Source of the DNA: Polytrichum commune
Taxonomy: Eukaryota; Streptophyta; Polytrichopsida; Polytrichales; Polytrichaceae
Reading direction: 5' to 3'
Assembly (NCBI GenBank): GCA_950295325.1
Contig: OX485803.1
Location: forward strand, 14,200,001-14,264,000
DNA length: 64,000 nt
Shown here: one piece after another, positions 35,022 through 46,419 of the stretch
Layout: every line of letters begins with the position of its first letter
Position numbering within the stretch: position 1 is the stretch's first letter
Notes under the pieces: model-generated
Seen by the model: the letters and a program-made list of their open reading frames with translations, nothing else
Told to the model about the DNA's origin: nothing
The model's database searches: none
Translations under genes and position numbers: made by a program

Positions 35022-36005
35022 CTACACCGTTATGAATGACGAAGCTCGTGCACGCTGTGCATCCCTCATGCACATGCGTTTTTGGTTAGCAAGCGCTCGT
35101 GCCTTGGCTTCCAATTGCCGTCTTTTTTCTGCAAAATGCAACGATTCCAGGTTAGTGCAAGAGCTTTAATCAGAATAACAGGACTCCACCTTATACAAAA
35201 AAATTGCACATAACAGGACCTCAACCAACAGCAATAATAAGGTATAGTATCCAATTGCTTTCAATGTAGGCAGGAGCCATTCTCTTCTCGGGATGTCCAT
35301 TAAGACGTGTTGACTTACGACCTACTTATTTTCCTAAAAGTAGGATGTACCCTTCCGACGATACAACAATCTGTGAGCATCTTGCAGCAATGTACGACGA
35401 CATGTGAAGCCTTACTTAGCCGATTTTAACTCGAGCTTCGTAATCTTGATGAGAATCATTGAGAGAAGAGTTCACTAACTGGAGTCATAAATAGCTGTCT
35501 GATACACTTCTGTGCAGATATTCCTTATCGAACCTCCGGGTTAAGGTGACGGAATTAGGACTGTTATTAAAGAAATCGATACAACCAAGAAGGTGATGTT
35601 TACAAACAACCTCGTGACAGGAGTATTATTGAACTCTACATCCTAAGGTATTATAAAGAGGTGTATGTCTGCGAAAGGGAATTAGTACCGACATCTGATA
35701 AGGAAGAAAGGTATAAATAAATGCATGGCCATACCTGTGGCGACAGATTTCTGAGCAATGTTAGACTCTTGAGCGGCAATTCGGCGAATCTGGGGGTGAA
35801 CAGGATGCGCCAGGCGGTAGAGGCCAAGCTGCAAATCGGCTCTCAAGTGAGCCAGCTTCTCGCCGAGCAATGCACTGATCATGGTCATCTTCTTCCCCGT
35901 GGTCACTCCCATGGTGCCAAACTTCTCCGGCGAAGACGTCACCAACTTGTTGTTGCTGTAGTAGTTCTGGTAGTGGTGATCTTGTGTTGTCCATGCAGGG
36001 CCCAT
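35022..36005 (-). CDS. Two-exon gene for a 125-residue basic protein of unknown function
   Basis: Exon 1 is 36005-35735 and exon 2 is 35128-35022; the 606-bp intron has GT at its start (minus strand ..ACAG|GTATGG) and TTTTGCAG at its end. Exon lengths of 271 and 107 nt sum to 126 codons with the stop TAG at 35024-35022, and the split codon becomes Glu91. The chosen ATG is the first after an in-frame TGA at 36044-36042; Met32 is a possible alternative start. Residues 1-31 look like a non-conserved leader. Residues 32-90 contain GVTTGKKMTMISALLGEKL, LRADLQLGLYRLAHPV and HPQIRRIAAQE. Residues 91-125 are strongly basic and helical-looking (KRRQLEAKARALANQKRM, then ARASSFITV). No signal peptide, membrane segment or known catalytic motif is visible. 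Upstream DNA is CT-rich in the sense direction, as in many plant leaders. I do not recognise the family. The reading-frame continuity across the intron is the main argument that it is real. Confidence 0.65.
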
Positions 36006-36401
36006 TGTCGTAGAAGAATAAATAAGTACACCTCTCAGTGCTCAATTTGCCACCAGCACCAGGACCTCTCCCTTATCCGATGTTGCGCTGTACAAACAAT
36101 CAGCCAACCAACGAACCTGCCTCCAATTCTTTTTTCAACCACTGTACGGTTCTCCTCTATACGCAGAGTTCCAATGAATAGGTTGAAGATGCAGCAAAAC
36201 GACTAAACACCGAATGACCTCAAAAAGAGATGTTCACGTAAATAATATCCACTGCTCGAGTAATTCTCGATGATGTCCAAAGCGCCTAGAACTTAACAAG
36301 AGTGTTCAGAGCCTTCGAGTTGTTGCAATTGGCATCACCACCAAGGCAAGCACAAATACACCGACTCTGCACTCAGCGATGTCGAAGCTGAAGTCGAAGT
36401 C

Positions 36402-36450
<49 letters not shown>

Positions 36451-37290
36451 CACGAGGTAGTGAGTTTGTATCTGGAACGATGAAAGCACACTTAAGGGTG
36501 TTTCAAGCTCGGAAAAAGTTGATGATATACGACGGTGAAGGCAACTATTCAGGTACAGACACAAGAATATAAACAGAAATGTGAGACCAAAGGTGGCTGC
36601 CAAGTAAGTTTCGTACCAACTTAACCCCGTACTACTAGACAACAAAAGCTGCAAGGGCGGTGGCACCGAGACTTTCCATGCACTGAAGGGACTACTTTGT
36701 GAAGTGCGGCCGCGGAGAGAGAGAGAGAGAGAGAGACAGTCTAACTTAACTTGCAGTGATACCACAGTGTTTTCAACCTCTTTCTCGCTCTCGTTCTCGT
36801 TCTTGTCGCCCCGATTCGCCCCTAGTATGAGCTGGAGATTTGTGGCTAAGTTAGAAAGTAGGAAAACGTGAGGGAAAGAATGGAATGGAATGGGAATTGC
36901 TGCAGCAAGTGTTATGCCAATCCCGCGTGGAACCGGTCTCCCAAATGTGGAAAGAAGGAGCAGCCTCCCTGTGTTAAGACAAGCTTGAAGGGAGCAAGGA
37001 AAATCCACGTCCGGAGAAAAGAGACTTTCGGGAGACTTTCGTGTGTCTGGCTCTCGTCTACCTTAGCTAGCTGACTGGGCTTCTGGAAGTTTCCTGTCTC
37101 CGGAGAGGAAGCTGCCGCCACAGCATGCTGTCTGTACCTCACTTCTTGTGGAATTAACTAACTCCATGGTCGCCCACGTAAATCTATGAATGTGGGATCC
37201 AAATCTACCCCTATCGTAGATCACGGTACCATTTTAGGCAGTGGGAAGATGGAGGACTTATTATGTTGTAAGGATGTCGTGGTGGAGAGT
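36006..37290 (-). promoter_or_regulatory. Probable 5' leader/promoter region of the 35-36 kb gene
   Basis: This GC-richer stretch upstream of the minus-strand gene holds two (GA)n tracts on the plus strand, 36408-36448 and 36715-36737. In transcript sense they read as (CT)n, which is common in plant core promoters and 5' leaders. I see no convincing TATA box at a sensible distance. A 200-codon minus-strand ORF (36406-37008) and a 161-codon antisense ORF run through the area; the first ends in Leu-Ser repeats made by the microsatellite, and the second is antisense to exon 1. Assignment is by position only. Confidence 0.35.
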
Positions 37291-37300
37291 GTTTATCAAC

Positions 37301-37810
37301 CAGGGCTGATTTTTCACAATGTTGGTAAAATCAATTTTAAAAAACAAAAAAAACAAAAAAAAACACCGAAAGATGTCGACATGTGATTGGTTGCACTTGG
37401 AAACAATAGGATCTTGACAAATTATGTCTTCAATGTTTGCTAGTTATTTGTCTTTTGCTGTGGATTCTCATCTTTCCAGTACACCCCGTTCTAGGTTTTG
37501 TGGTTGATGAATTAAAGTATGTAGGTGAATCAAGCACTTCAAGATTGATATTTTGATTGGGTGTTAGTGGTTTGATTACATTATGCTTATATTCACATGT
37601 CATATATGACATAATGTAACTGATGTTTGTACCATTTTTTTTGGAAAGAATTATCAAAAAATCGTTATTTTAGGAACCCGTCCAAAGTGAATTTGACTCG
37701 TCCAAAAACCGGTTCATTTTCTAAGAACCCGTCCATTGGAATTTTTTATTTTTTTATTTTTATGAACATGTCCCTGGACATGTTAGGGACCTTGTGAAAA
37801 TTCACCATTG
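37301..37810 (-). mobile_element. hAT-like non-autonomous element, copy 2, hosting a repeat G fragment
   Basis: Ends are CAGGGCTGATTTTTCACAA and, inward from the right, CAATGGTGAATTTTCACAA. The right 320 bp is the reverse complement of the left part of the 20710-21651 element ('catgtcatatatgacataat', 'aagcacttcaagattgata'). Flanks TTTATCAA (37292-37299, one base before the end) and TTTATCGA (37811-37818) are a 7/8 match, fitting an aged 8-bp hAT target duplication. A piece of repeat G (37368-37432) lies inside. Confidence 0.7.
37368..37432 (+). repeat. Dispersed repeat G, copy 7 (3' fragment)
   Basis: 'Aaagatgtcgacatgtgat' through 'aacaataggatcttgac' matches the 3' third of the family. It is nested in the hAT-like element, so it either inserted there or was captured. 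Confidence 0.5.
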
Positions 37811-37864
37811 TTTATCGACTTATATCCAACTTGTTGCACTCTCGTTGTTAAGCTATGGAGAGAA

Positions 37865-38310
37865 AGTTGGGGAGTGAGAGAATTATTGGGTACGAGAGTA
37901 CTTCTCATTCATCCATCCGACCTAAAATTTTTACCCCTTGTTGGTTGCTTTGCTGCCGGTTCATCTCAAATGACCTTGTGTAGATTGATTCGGGGTCTTC
38001 GAAGCGCATTTCGGTGTCAAATCAACTAAAAAAAGTGACATCTTGGATACGCTCCTGAAAAATAGGGAATTCTCGTATATGAGCATACCACTCATCCATC
38101 CAACATCAAAAGAAAAAATTCTAGACCCCTATAGGTTAGTTGTTGGATCATCTCAAATGACCTAGACTAGACTACTTTGGGGTTTTTGAAGCTAAATTTG
38201 GTGTTAAATCAACTTTAGAAAGTAATCTCTGGGTTGGATACTATTTCATGACTTTTATGATGGATGAATGAGAGGTCTGTCGGTCTCGCTCTCTCTCTCT
38301 CTCTCTCATG
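37865..38310 (+). repeat. Dispersed repeat L, copy 3 (two tandem modules)
   Basis: Two successive modules of about 200 bp each have 'catccatccgacctaaaatt'/'catccatccaacatcaaaag', a 'ggttcatctcaaatgacct'-type phrase, 'gtgtcaaatcaact' and the 'tggatgaatgagaggt' end followed by (CT)n at 38287-38307. Confidence 0.5.
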
Positions 38311-39555
38311 AAATAGACTAGCCGTCCTACAACAGAGCTAGCATAGAACAAAATATCAACCCACATCAATTCCTAGAAAAACAATGGACGTGGCCCACAC
38401 TCATTTTAAACTAGCAATTTAGCATGGGTTAAAAATTAATGTGGACTCTGGAGTAAATGTGGCCCACACTAATTGGACTATGCAGTGGAGGTAACACAAG
38501 AAATATTATAATGATGGTTTACTTGTCCAATTCAATTGGTTGTCCAATTTTTGTGCACTTGAACTAACTAAGGTCCCTCTTTCAACTCTCGTAACCTTAT
38601 CCCTAACTCCCATTAAACTCATTGCTCCTTGTTGTCATTTGTTATGATATTTATATATATATATAGGGCTCCTTGCAATGATCTGATGACCTCAACCGGA
38701 ACATGATTTACATACTTGACGTCTTTCTTACATTGATTTTGTAAATTTTTAACTTGCTTCAAATACCAAATAAATATGCAATGATACAAATACTTCCGTT
38801 TGAGCAACTCCTTGACAAACTTTGATTCCTTTGTGGTTTTCATTCTAACAATGAGAGTATTCCAGTTGCCCACTAACCCCTCACTAGTAGGTAAATTTTA
38901 CAACACTAAATTGAATACACATTTAGTGTGACATCAAAATTGGTGTGTCATGTTAACTAGAGTAGACCACATATTTAGTCATGTTTGGTGGTTGCTCCTA
39001 TGAGCAATCCCCTAACCAATACCAACCCCCTTAGTCAACGGGAATTGACCCAAAAAATGTTTAATTGGCACTTGGTCGTTGGATAAAAATCATCGCTTAT
39101 CAATATTTCTTTAAACGCGCGTTTTTTTTACTTCTATATGAAATTCTATGAGTGTGCCATTGGTGTTAGTTGAGTAATAGGTGGGTAGGTAAACAATTTT
39201 GATATCCATATTCATTGCATAATATAATAATGAAATTTGAATAAAATAAATATAAAATATAAATAATAGTAATATGATAATAGTAACAATAACAATTATA
39301 CCATACATACTAACCTTAACTAACACTAATTTACGATCCACCTACGGAAAATAGGAACTAAGCCACCCTCACTCCCCATAGCCACGCGGACATGGGTGGT
39401 GAACGGACTTCGCACTTCAGTGTATGTGAACATTGACATTCCTTTAATTATTATTATAACAACAAAATTTGTGTTATATTGAATATGATGATGTGACTTT
39501 CAAAGTTAGCAATATTCACGATTCTCCAAGGTCTCAGTGCATCAAAGTTTTGGTG
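38311..39555. other. No gene recognised
   Basis: Contains a 'gtggcccacactaat' module (38380-38480) echoing 26400-26640, and a small 'acactaaattgaatacacattt' motif of family H type near 38900. AT-rich throughout. Confidence 0.45.
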
Positions 39556-39559
39556 GTAG

Positions 39560-39700
39560 TAATTTTGACCACCTTAGCACCGAACGTCATGTCATACCTT
39601 CTCTAGTTGCCACCCAATGATTGCAAAGACAATTAACGGCGGTCAATGCCGAAAAGTGTAGGCCACACTTAAATAAGATGTTTGGTGTACTAGTACGGAG
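39560..39700 (+). repeat. Dispersed single unit of tandem repeat I
   Basis: 'Ttctctagttgccaccca', 'attgcaaagacaatta' and 'gtaggccacactta..aagatg' match the left third of the 288-bp units at 13.4-15.4 kb. Confidence 0.5.
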
Positions 39701-39967
39701 TTCAAAATGTTCCTTCACCATAACAATACATAGTTCTATTCCACTAAATGATTATAATCTAGAAGAGAAAGTAGATTCTAAATCCACATTCATAGATTGA
39801 CAATGATGCAATTCCACAGTAGTGCACTTGCTAGATAATTTACAGGTAGCGTGTGCAAGTGCAACTTCTTTCCTAAGTATTTTAACAACAACAATATTCC
39901 AATTGCCCACTACTAGATAGGTAGGTTGACAACACTATTAGATCACACACCCTTTTACCACGATAAT

Positions 39968-40285
39968 ACACTGTATATTTTATTTAGTATTTAGTGTCAT
40001 ATGGTATTTTATGTCATTGTGATAACTTTTCTAATGACACTTCTTATTAAGAAGTTATGAGTGAGGTCATCCCATTTACTTTTCAGTTCATCCACTTTAA
40101 CTTTGGTATATTCTGCATCATAACTTTTTGTAATGGAACATCGTGATGGAGGATTGAAATTTGAATGAAAAATTACTTAGCAAGTGACAATAATCACAAC
40201 GTTGTACATCTTCAATGCCCAAATTTTTTTTGCAAGGAATGACAAAACTTGTTAGGTTTACATTTAGTGTTTGTGAAACACCCCC
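39968..40285. mobile_element. TIR element family H, copy 4
   Basis: 'Ttatgtcattgtgataactt' and 'ttctaatgacacttctta' match the copies at 51858 and 52308. It ends near 'acatttagtgtttgtg', followed by a C-run (about 40280-40291). Confidence 0.45.
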
Positions 40286-40291
40286 CCCCCC

Positions 40292-42250
40292 TTTAGTTTT
40301 AAATATAGATCCCTCATATCGACATGTAAGCGGTAACCTTATGGCTAGACTTGTATGAATAAACGCATCTTCACGGAGAGTTCAATTTCACTAAGTCCAT
40401 GTTGGAGACAATAGGGCAATCGTTACACCATTCGTGCAAGTTCATGAGCTATGGAATCGGTCCGGCATGACTTCAACATGTCAAGATCACAAAGTTGTTG
40501 ACCTTCATTTTTCCTTACTTTTCTTTCCTTTCTTTTAGTGTCTTCACAATACATGTGATTCACAAATCCTAAGTATAAGTTGGACAAGATAACTCTCCCG
40601 TCAATTCCACGGCCAATGGTATGGAGAGTTGAAAGTGCCCACAAGAGGGCCACATGCCTTACTATTGCAAGCAACTTTACCGAGCACTTTCTCCAATGGA
40701 AACATGAAGATTCCTCTACCACTCAACACCCAAAGCTTTTACATTTCCCTATGGGAACTACTTGGTCTTAACACTTATTCTTTTCCTCTAGATGGCTACA
40801 AAATGTATAAACTCGGCAGGGGAGAGTAGTTTTGTTCCAATAGCCCTTTGTCCGGTGGGCGCTAGGTCATTAACATTATGAACATACACTTTATTCACGC
40901 CGGGCTTGATAGAGGTTTGGAGTTTCTATTTATTTATCTATCTAAAAGAGAAACAAGAAAGACCACGTGATGCCTATATTGTTTATAGATTTTTTTTTAC
41001 ATCTCACCATATGTAGAGATTCGATTTAATATAAAATTAAAAACATGTTTGCATATTGGCAAAGAAAAACGAGAAACATGAGAGTTTAACATTCCTATTA
41101 TTAGAGTCAATGTATATCCTTTAATTATTTGAAGTGAAAGCTATAGATAACCTATAATATTTTTTCTTTTTGATATAGGTATACATTTCAGAGTTGGATA
41201 TATACACATACACATACACACCCACCTAAACGTCGAAATCCATTTTAGATCAATGTTCATGTTAGGTGCACACACTCACCTTACTACCACAAAATCTTCC
41301 TCTAGATTCCAAAGGAAATTATAGGAACTTGCAATGACCATAACATTGTTAAGGCATGGGTGTGCTCCGTAATAAGAACAACACCAAATTGAAGAAGAGA
41401 TTCTACCTAGTTTGTTGTAATAATATAGTAGTTCTTATATCCCGGTCAAACCTCTTTCAATATTGGAAGGAGCTCTCTTCGTATTTACAATACCTATTTT
41501 AAATTAAGCTTTACATGATTGCCTTACTAATATGAACACATGCCCATTGATTGGCTTGCATATTTTGAAAATATAACATTATGCATAGATTAGCAATTAG
41601 TATTGTAGCGGTGGGTGCCTCCACAACTCTCTCCACCGGGACCTTTGCAATAGGATTTTTTTTATAAAAAAGAAGAAGGTAGTGGTGGCACTAGAGATGC
41701 CCTAACCATCTAGAAATCCCATAACATGTCGCTCCTCCAAGTGGAGGGCACTTCCGACAACTCTCTTACATTTTTTTCTATCGATGCAAACGACATTCCA
41801 TTCATAATCTACGGTTCACATCCATGAACATGCCAGTTATGTCCCACAACGGACAAGAGTCGATGGATACATCTTGCTCCTATCGCAACTCATCATCCAT
41901 TCTCCCTCTCACCTATTATGTCGTCCATATTGCCCATTATTCATGAAAATATAGTTATTGATGCTTCGCATGGTCCCTTGTACAATGTTATGACCTGTCA
42001 CTCAACTAATTAAATTAATAAAACTTATTACAAGGTAGCCGACCTAGTCTTAACCACCATCCCATTTTTGCAAGTTAGGCCAAACATTTCCTTGTCGCAC
42101 AATATCAATCTCTAATCAATGTTGACATACCATGGCCAAAATCTAGCTTGCTCAAATGTCAGTGGCTAACTTGACAATTGGATGACTTGACAATTATGAG
42201 TCACTTCTTACATCTATTTCTCTACTTGGAAATTTTCCCCATGTGATCGA
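40292..42250. other. No gene recognised; one 99-codon minus-strand ORF of unclear status
   Basis: The ORF at 40423-40722 (minus) reads VEESSCFHWRKCSVKLLAIV and later CRTDSIAHELARMV. Its ending has the texture of an RNase H or transposon tail, but there are no diagnostic residues. The rest is AT-rich with no identifiable element. Confidence 0.3.
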
Positions 42251-42255
42251 CCTAA

Positions 42256-42833
42256 GAAGTTGCTTTACACCATGGACCATGAAGTCGTCCCAAGGCCCTG
42301 TAAAATCTATAACTGGTTGTTGAACTTGTTCTGGGACCACTTCGGTTCACACCAAGGAAAAAATGTCAGAGTGACCATGGCGTTCGAGATCCCCAAAAGA
42401 CAAATTTAAAGACTCACATTATCCGCTGACATGGTCCAACGGATTTCGTAGTGAGAGAGACAAAAGAGGTGCCCCAGTAGAAAAAGGGATGGGCCCATGG
42501 AAAAAAAATATTGTTATAATGATTTTTTGATGATTCTATTTTGGGGGGGGGGAAGACGAGACAAAGACAAGAGAATGCTCAAACTTGAATTTCTTTTTCC
42601 CTTCAGAACTGCCTTTTTTGGACATATATGTCAAAAAAATCAACACGTCCATTTTTTGGTGCATAGTCATTCCTCTTGATCCACATTCAGGTTACACCTA
42701 ATGGAGGACCCAAAAACTTCGTAAACTTGAGTTTGTAAGCAATCAGACCATGAAAATTGGACCATGAAGTTGGACCATGGGGAAAGACCATCTTCCATGG
42801 TTCGACTTCACGGTCCGTGGTGTAAACCGGCCC
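42256..42833 (-). mobile_element. Harbinger-like MITE, family B, copy 3
   Basis: A 578-bp element flanked by TAA at 42253-42255 and 42834-42836. Ends are GAAGTTGCTTTACACCATGG and, inward from the right, GGGCCGGTTTACACCACGGA. The 'gttgaacttgttctgggacc' block lies near the left end, so it is inverted relative to copies 1 and 2. A G-run lies at 42543-42552. Confidence 0.75.
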
Positions 42834-42998
42834 TAAGCCGCAAATATGCTAAATTGCTTACACGGCCGGTAAAGGGTCCACTATGTTAGACAATTAGACA
42901 ATTAAATGCAAAGGAGGAGTACGAATTGTGTGTCACCGTGTACCAGAGTACATTCTCGGGTACAGACCCCAATGGAGTGGAGGGAGTGAGCCCGGGTA

Positions 42999-43021
42999 GT
43001 TTAGTTTAGTTTAGTTTAGTT
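42999..43021. repeat. (TTTAG)n microsatellite
   Basis: About four and a half TTTAG units. The unit differs from the plant telomere TTTAGGG and is too short to be an interstitial telomere. The surrounding 42837-43352 holds no gene. Confidence 0.75.
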
Positions 43022-43352
43022 TATTCTATTTTAGTGGCAGCGGAAAGGGAGTGGCAACTACCACAACGGTTTGTGTGGTGTGCGGATCCAGAAATAAAGG
43101 GGAGACCGTTCTCCTTATCGACCAATGGGACGCAGACACATCGTGTACGGTAAGTTAGGGTATCGGTGACACATACGACCTAACTTAAAAGCACTTGATA
43201 GGACCACTCCACTAGCCTCCTCGTCATGCTTCATGATAGGAAGGGAAGGGAAGGGCATTTAATAAAGCCCCCGACCCCAAAAAAGCGCTTCTCCCATGGC
43301 ATCGAGCTGGATCGAGTCAGCCGTGCAACTTCGTGGAAGTGTCGTAATTCGG

Positions 43353-44756
43353 AGGCCCACTTCGCACACGAGCCAAGGACCGCGACCATGTCACTTGTGA
43401 CGGCCCTTCATTCTCATCCAAAGGTCGTACCACTTAACGCGGTCTGTTGGAATTTGCATCGGACGTATCTCTCGGAGGTGGGCCTGATGTAAATTCCGGT
43501 AAACCGTGAAACACTCTCTCCTCATCTGTCATGTAAGAATCAATGTAGACTTTTCGTTCATGGTGATTTCTCCGGGTCCTTTAGGCCTTCACCTTCTAGT
43601 GCGAAATGGCCCTTAGCTACCGTCCTCCAAGTTAAGCTTATTGTAAGGTAGACAACCCTAAGGACCGCGGCCATGTACCTTGTGACGGCCCTTCATTCTC
43701 ATCCAAAGGTCGTACCACTTAACGTGGTCTGCTGGAATTTGCATCAGACCTACCTCTTGGAGGTGGGCCTGATGTAAATTCCGGTGAACCGTGAAACACT
43801 CTCTCCTGATATGTCATGTAGACATCAATGTAGACTTTTCGTTCATGGTGATTTCTCCGGGTCCTTTAGGCCTTCACCTTCTAGTGCGAAATGGCCCTTA
43901 GCTACCGTCCTCTACGTTAAGCTTATTGTAAGGTAGACAACCCTAAGGACCGCGACCATGTACCTTGTGACGGCCCTTCATTCTCATCCAAAGGTCGTAC
44001 CACTTAACGTGGTCTGCTGGATTTTGCATCAAACCTACCTCTTGGAGGTGGGCCTGATGTAAATTCCGGTAAACCGTGAAACACTCTCTCTTGATCTATC
44101 ATGTAGGCATCAATGTAGACTTTTTGTTCATGATGATTTCTCTAGGTCCTTTAGGCCTTCACCTTCTAGTGTGAAATTGGTCCTTAGCTACCGTCCTCTA
44201 AGTTAAGCTTATTATAAGGTAGACAACCCTAAGGACCGCGACCATGTACCTTGTGACGGCCCTTGATTCTCATCCAAAGGTCGTACCACTTAACGTGGTC
44301 TGCTAGAATTTGCATCAGACCTACCTCTTGGAGGTGGGCCTAATGTAAATTTTGGCAAACCGTGAAACACTCTCTCTATATATGACATGTAGGAATCAAT
44401 GTGGACTTCTCGTTCATGATGATTTTTTTCAGATCCTTTAGGCCTTCACCTTTTAGTGTGAAATTGGCCCTTAGCTACCGTCCTCTAAGTTAGGCTTATT
44501 ATAAGGTAGACAACCCTAAGGACCACGACCATGTAACTTGTGACAACCCTTGATTCTCATCCAAAGGTTGTACCACTTAATGTAGTCTGTTGGAATTTGC
44601 ATCAAACCTACCTCTTGGAGGTGGGCCTGATGTAAATTTTGGCAAACCGTGAAACACTCTCTCTTAATGTGTCATGTAGGAATCAATGTGGACTTCTCGT
44701 TCATGATGATTTTTTTCAAATCCTTTAGGCCTTCACCTTCTAGTGCGAAGTGGCCC
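43353..44756. mobile_element. Family C MITE expanded into a tandem array, copy 4
   Basis: The left end AGGCCCACTTCGCACACGAG and the right end reading inward GGGCCACTTCGCACTAGAAG are family C termini, and TTA follows on the right (44757-44759). No clean left duplication is visible. Between them the element is repeated about five times (see the array entry). Confidence 0.6.
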
Positions 44757-44790
44757 TTAGCTACCACCCTCTAAGTTATGCTTATGTGGT
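43375..44790 (+). repeat. About 286-bp tandem array, 5 units
   Basis: 'Aaggaccgcgaccatg'-type starts lie at 43375, 43660, 43945, 44231 and 44518 (periods 285, 285, 286, 287). Each unit ends with the MITE right end 'tagtgcgaaatggccctta' and then about 50 bp of former flanking DNA ('gctaccgtcctc..ggtagacaaccct') before the next unit. The duplication therefore took in element plus flank. Divergence rises toward the right-hand units. Confidence 0.85.
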
Positions 44791-45045
44791 ATGTGGTTTG
44801 GTGTGGCTTCAAGAATGGATGTTGAAAAGGCGACATGTGTTTCACAAAGATTGGATTGCATGCTCAATATATGATGCCCATTCTAGTTCAATACTCAACA
44901 TAATTGGCAGGGGGGGTCTAGGAGACCAATTAAGAAACAACCTATTTGTGGAGGCAACCTAATTGCATATAATATCACATTAGATATTCTTGATTCACTA
45001 TCTTGAAAAAATCAATTTGTGAGTGGCAACTCTCTATATGATGAT

Positions 45046-45505
45046 AAGGGTGAGTTTCCATGTAGGCCACTCACCCACTAGATTCTAGTGTGAATAAGGA
45101 CAATTCGCTTAAATGTAGAGGAATTTGGTGGGGTAGGGTTTGTATGTGCCAACTAGCTACTCCCATTTCCTCAAATTTGGACCCACCTCCTAACCTCCTA
45201 ACCTCCGCCTCCTCCTCCTCCTCCTCCTCCTCCTCCATCTAAAACCAATTTTCAAAACCTTCAATGACCAACACTTGTACATTAAAGATTCTTTAGTGGG
45301 CGCATGGAAGTCTAGCAGCCCGTGTCTATAACCTGCCACATTCCAACAAACCGCCATAATATGGTTGGATGGTGACTTATGCTTAAGGGTGAGTTCCCAT
45401 GTAGGTTGCTCGCCCATCATATTCTAGTGTGAATAAGGACAAACCCGCCAACTAGCTACTCCTAACTTCTCAAATTTGGGCCAAATTACTATTAACCTCC
45501 TCTTC
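45046..45505 (+). repeat. Direct repeat pair with (CCT)n spacer
   Basis: About 120-150 bp beginning 'gggtgagtttccatgtaggc' (45049) recurs as 'gggtgagttcccatgtaggt' (45388). Both continue with 'attctagtgtgaataaggac' and 'caactagctactcc'. A (CCT)n run occupies about 45204-45236. Confidence 0.7.
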
Positions 45506-45509
45506 CATG

Positions 45510-46300
45510 TTTAAACCAGCACCCACCAAGGTAGCGGCTACACTCCCAACTCCAATGCCCACCACCAGCTTCCACACCCGCCCACCCAACATCCAAGCCA
45601 ACAACCAACACCAAGGTCAAACCCAATACTATGGATAGAACACTACTAGTGTTCTTTCTAGAACGGAACTTTACTCTCCTCAACTGTACCTCACCAAACC
45701 TTGTCAACAAAGAGCACTCTTTTTATGCCTCATATGCATGTATTGCACTTCATGTTCTCATGATACACATACAATTCCCCCTCTATAAACACACACATAC
45801 AAAACTCCCATGCAACACCCAAAAAACCCCACATGTACATCTAAAGTACTAGATATTATACTACTTATTACCGGCTCCATCCCATTCAACAACCACAACA
45901 AGATCAAACAAGGCATCTCACCACATTAAAAGAACCCACAAAACAATGTATTACAAACCCGATCACAACCAACATCTCACACCCACACAAAACTACGGAT
46001 TCTTTGGGCATAGTTTTCTACTAGTGCTATCAACACAAAACTAGCCAAGGTGACATCATTACCGTGGCCAACCTACAACAAGAATTCCCCTACATATCAC
46101 AAAAATTCATACATAAAATTGCAAATGTGCCCACAACATAAAAGGATACACAACCAACCCATGGCACACCCCATTACCGCCCACACAAAAACCTTAGCTA
46201 CTGTTGCACAAACCTCCACAACGTATGCATCATCACCTGGAACACTGCATGGAGGGTGCACCTTTCATAGCACATATGAGTGTATATGAGTGCACAAAAG
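45510..46300 (+). mobile_element. Possible 5' part of an A/C-rich LINE remnant
   Basis: The plus strand is strongly C/A-biased and G-poor, like 48545-50960. Around 46050-46270 one frame reads GDIITVANLQQEFPYISQKF and ends with VCIITWNTAW. I-x-T-W-N is the usual first block of the apurinic-type endonuclease of non-LTR retrotransposons. It is broken by stops. The join with the 48.5-kb segment is an inference from shared composition, strand and order. Confidence 0.35.
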
Positions 46301-46419
46301 GGGTATTAATTTGGACTTTTTTTTGTATTATGTATACATATGCCACACAAATTATAATTCGTAGCTATGTACATGTATGGAGGACCTCTAGAAAATATAC
46401 AACATTTGTACTTGTATGG

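Noticed and set aside
35721-36206. A 161-codon plus-strand ORF
   Set aside because: It is antisense to exon 1 of the 125-residue gene, whose frame continues correctly across an intron; the plus-strand frame has no such support.
36406-37008. A 200-codon minus-strand ORF ending in Leu-Ser repeats
   Set aside because: The tail is produced by the (GA)n microsatellite and the rest shows no recognisable domain. It fits better as upstream leader or promoter DNA.
42999-43021. Interstitial telomere repeat
   Set aside because: The unit is TTTAG, not TTTAGGG, and only about 23 bp long.
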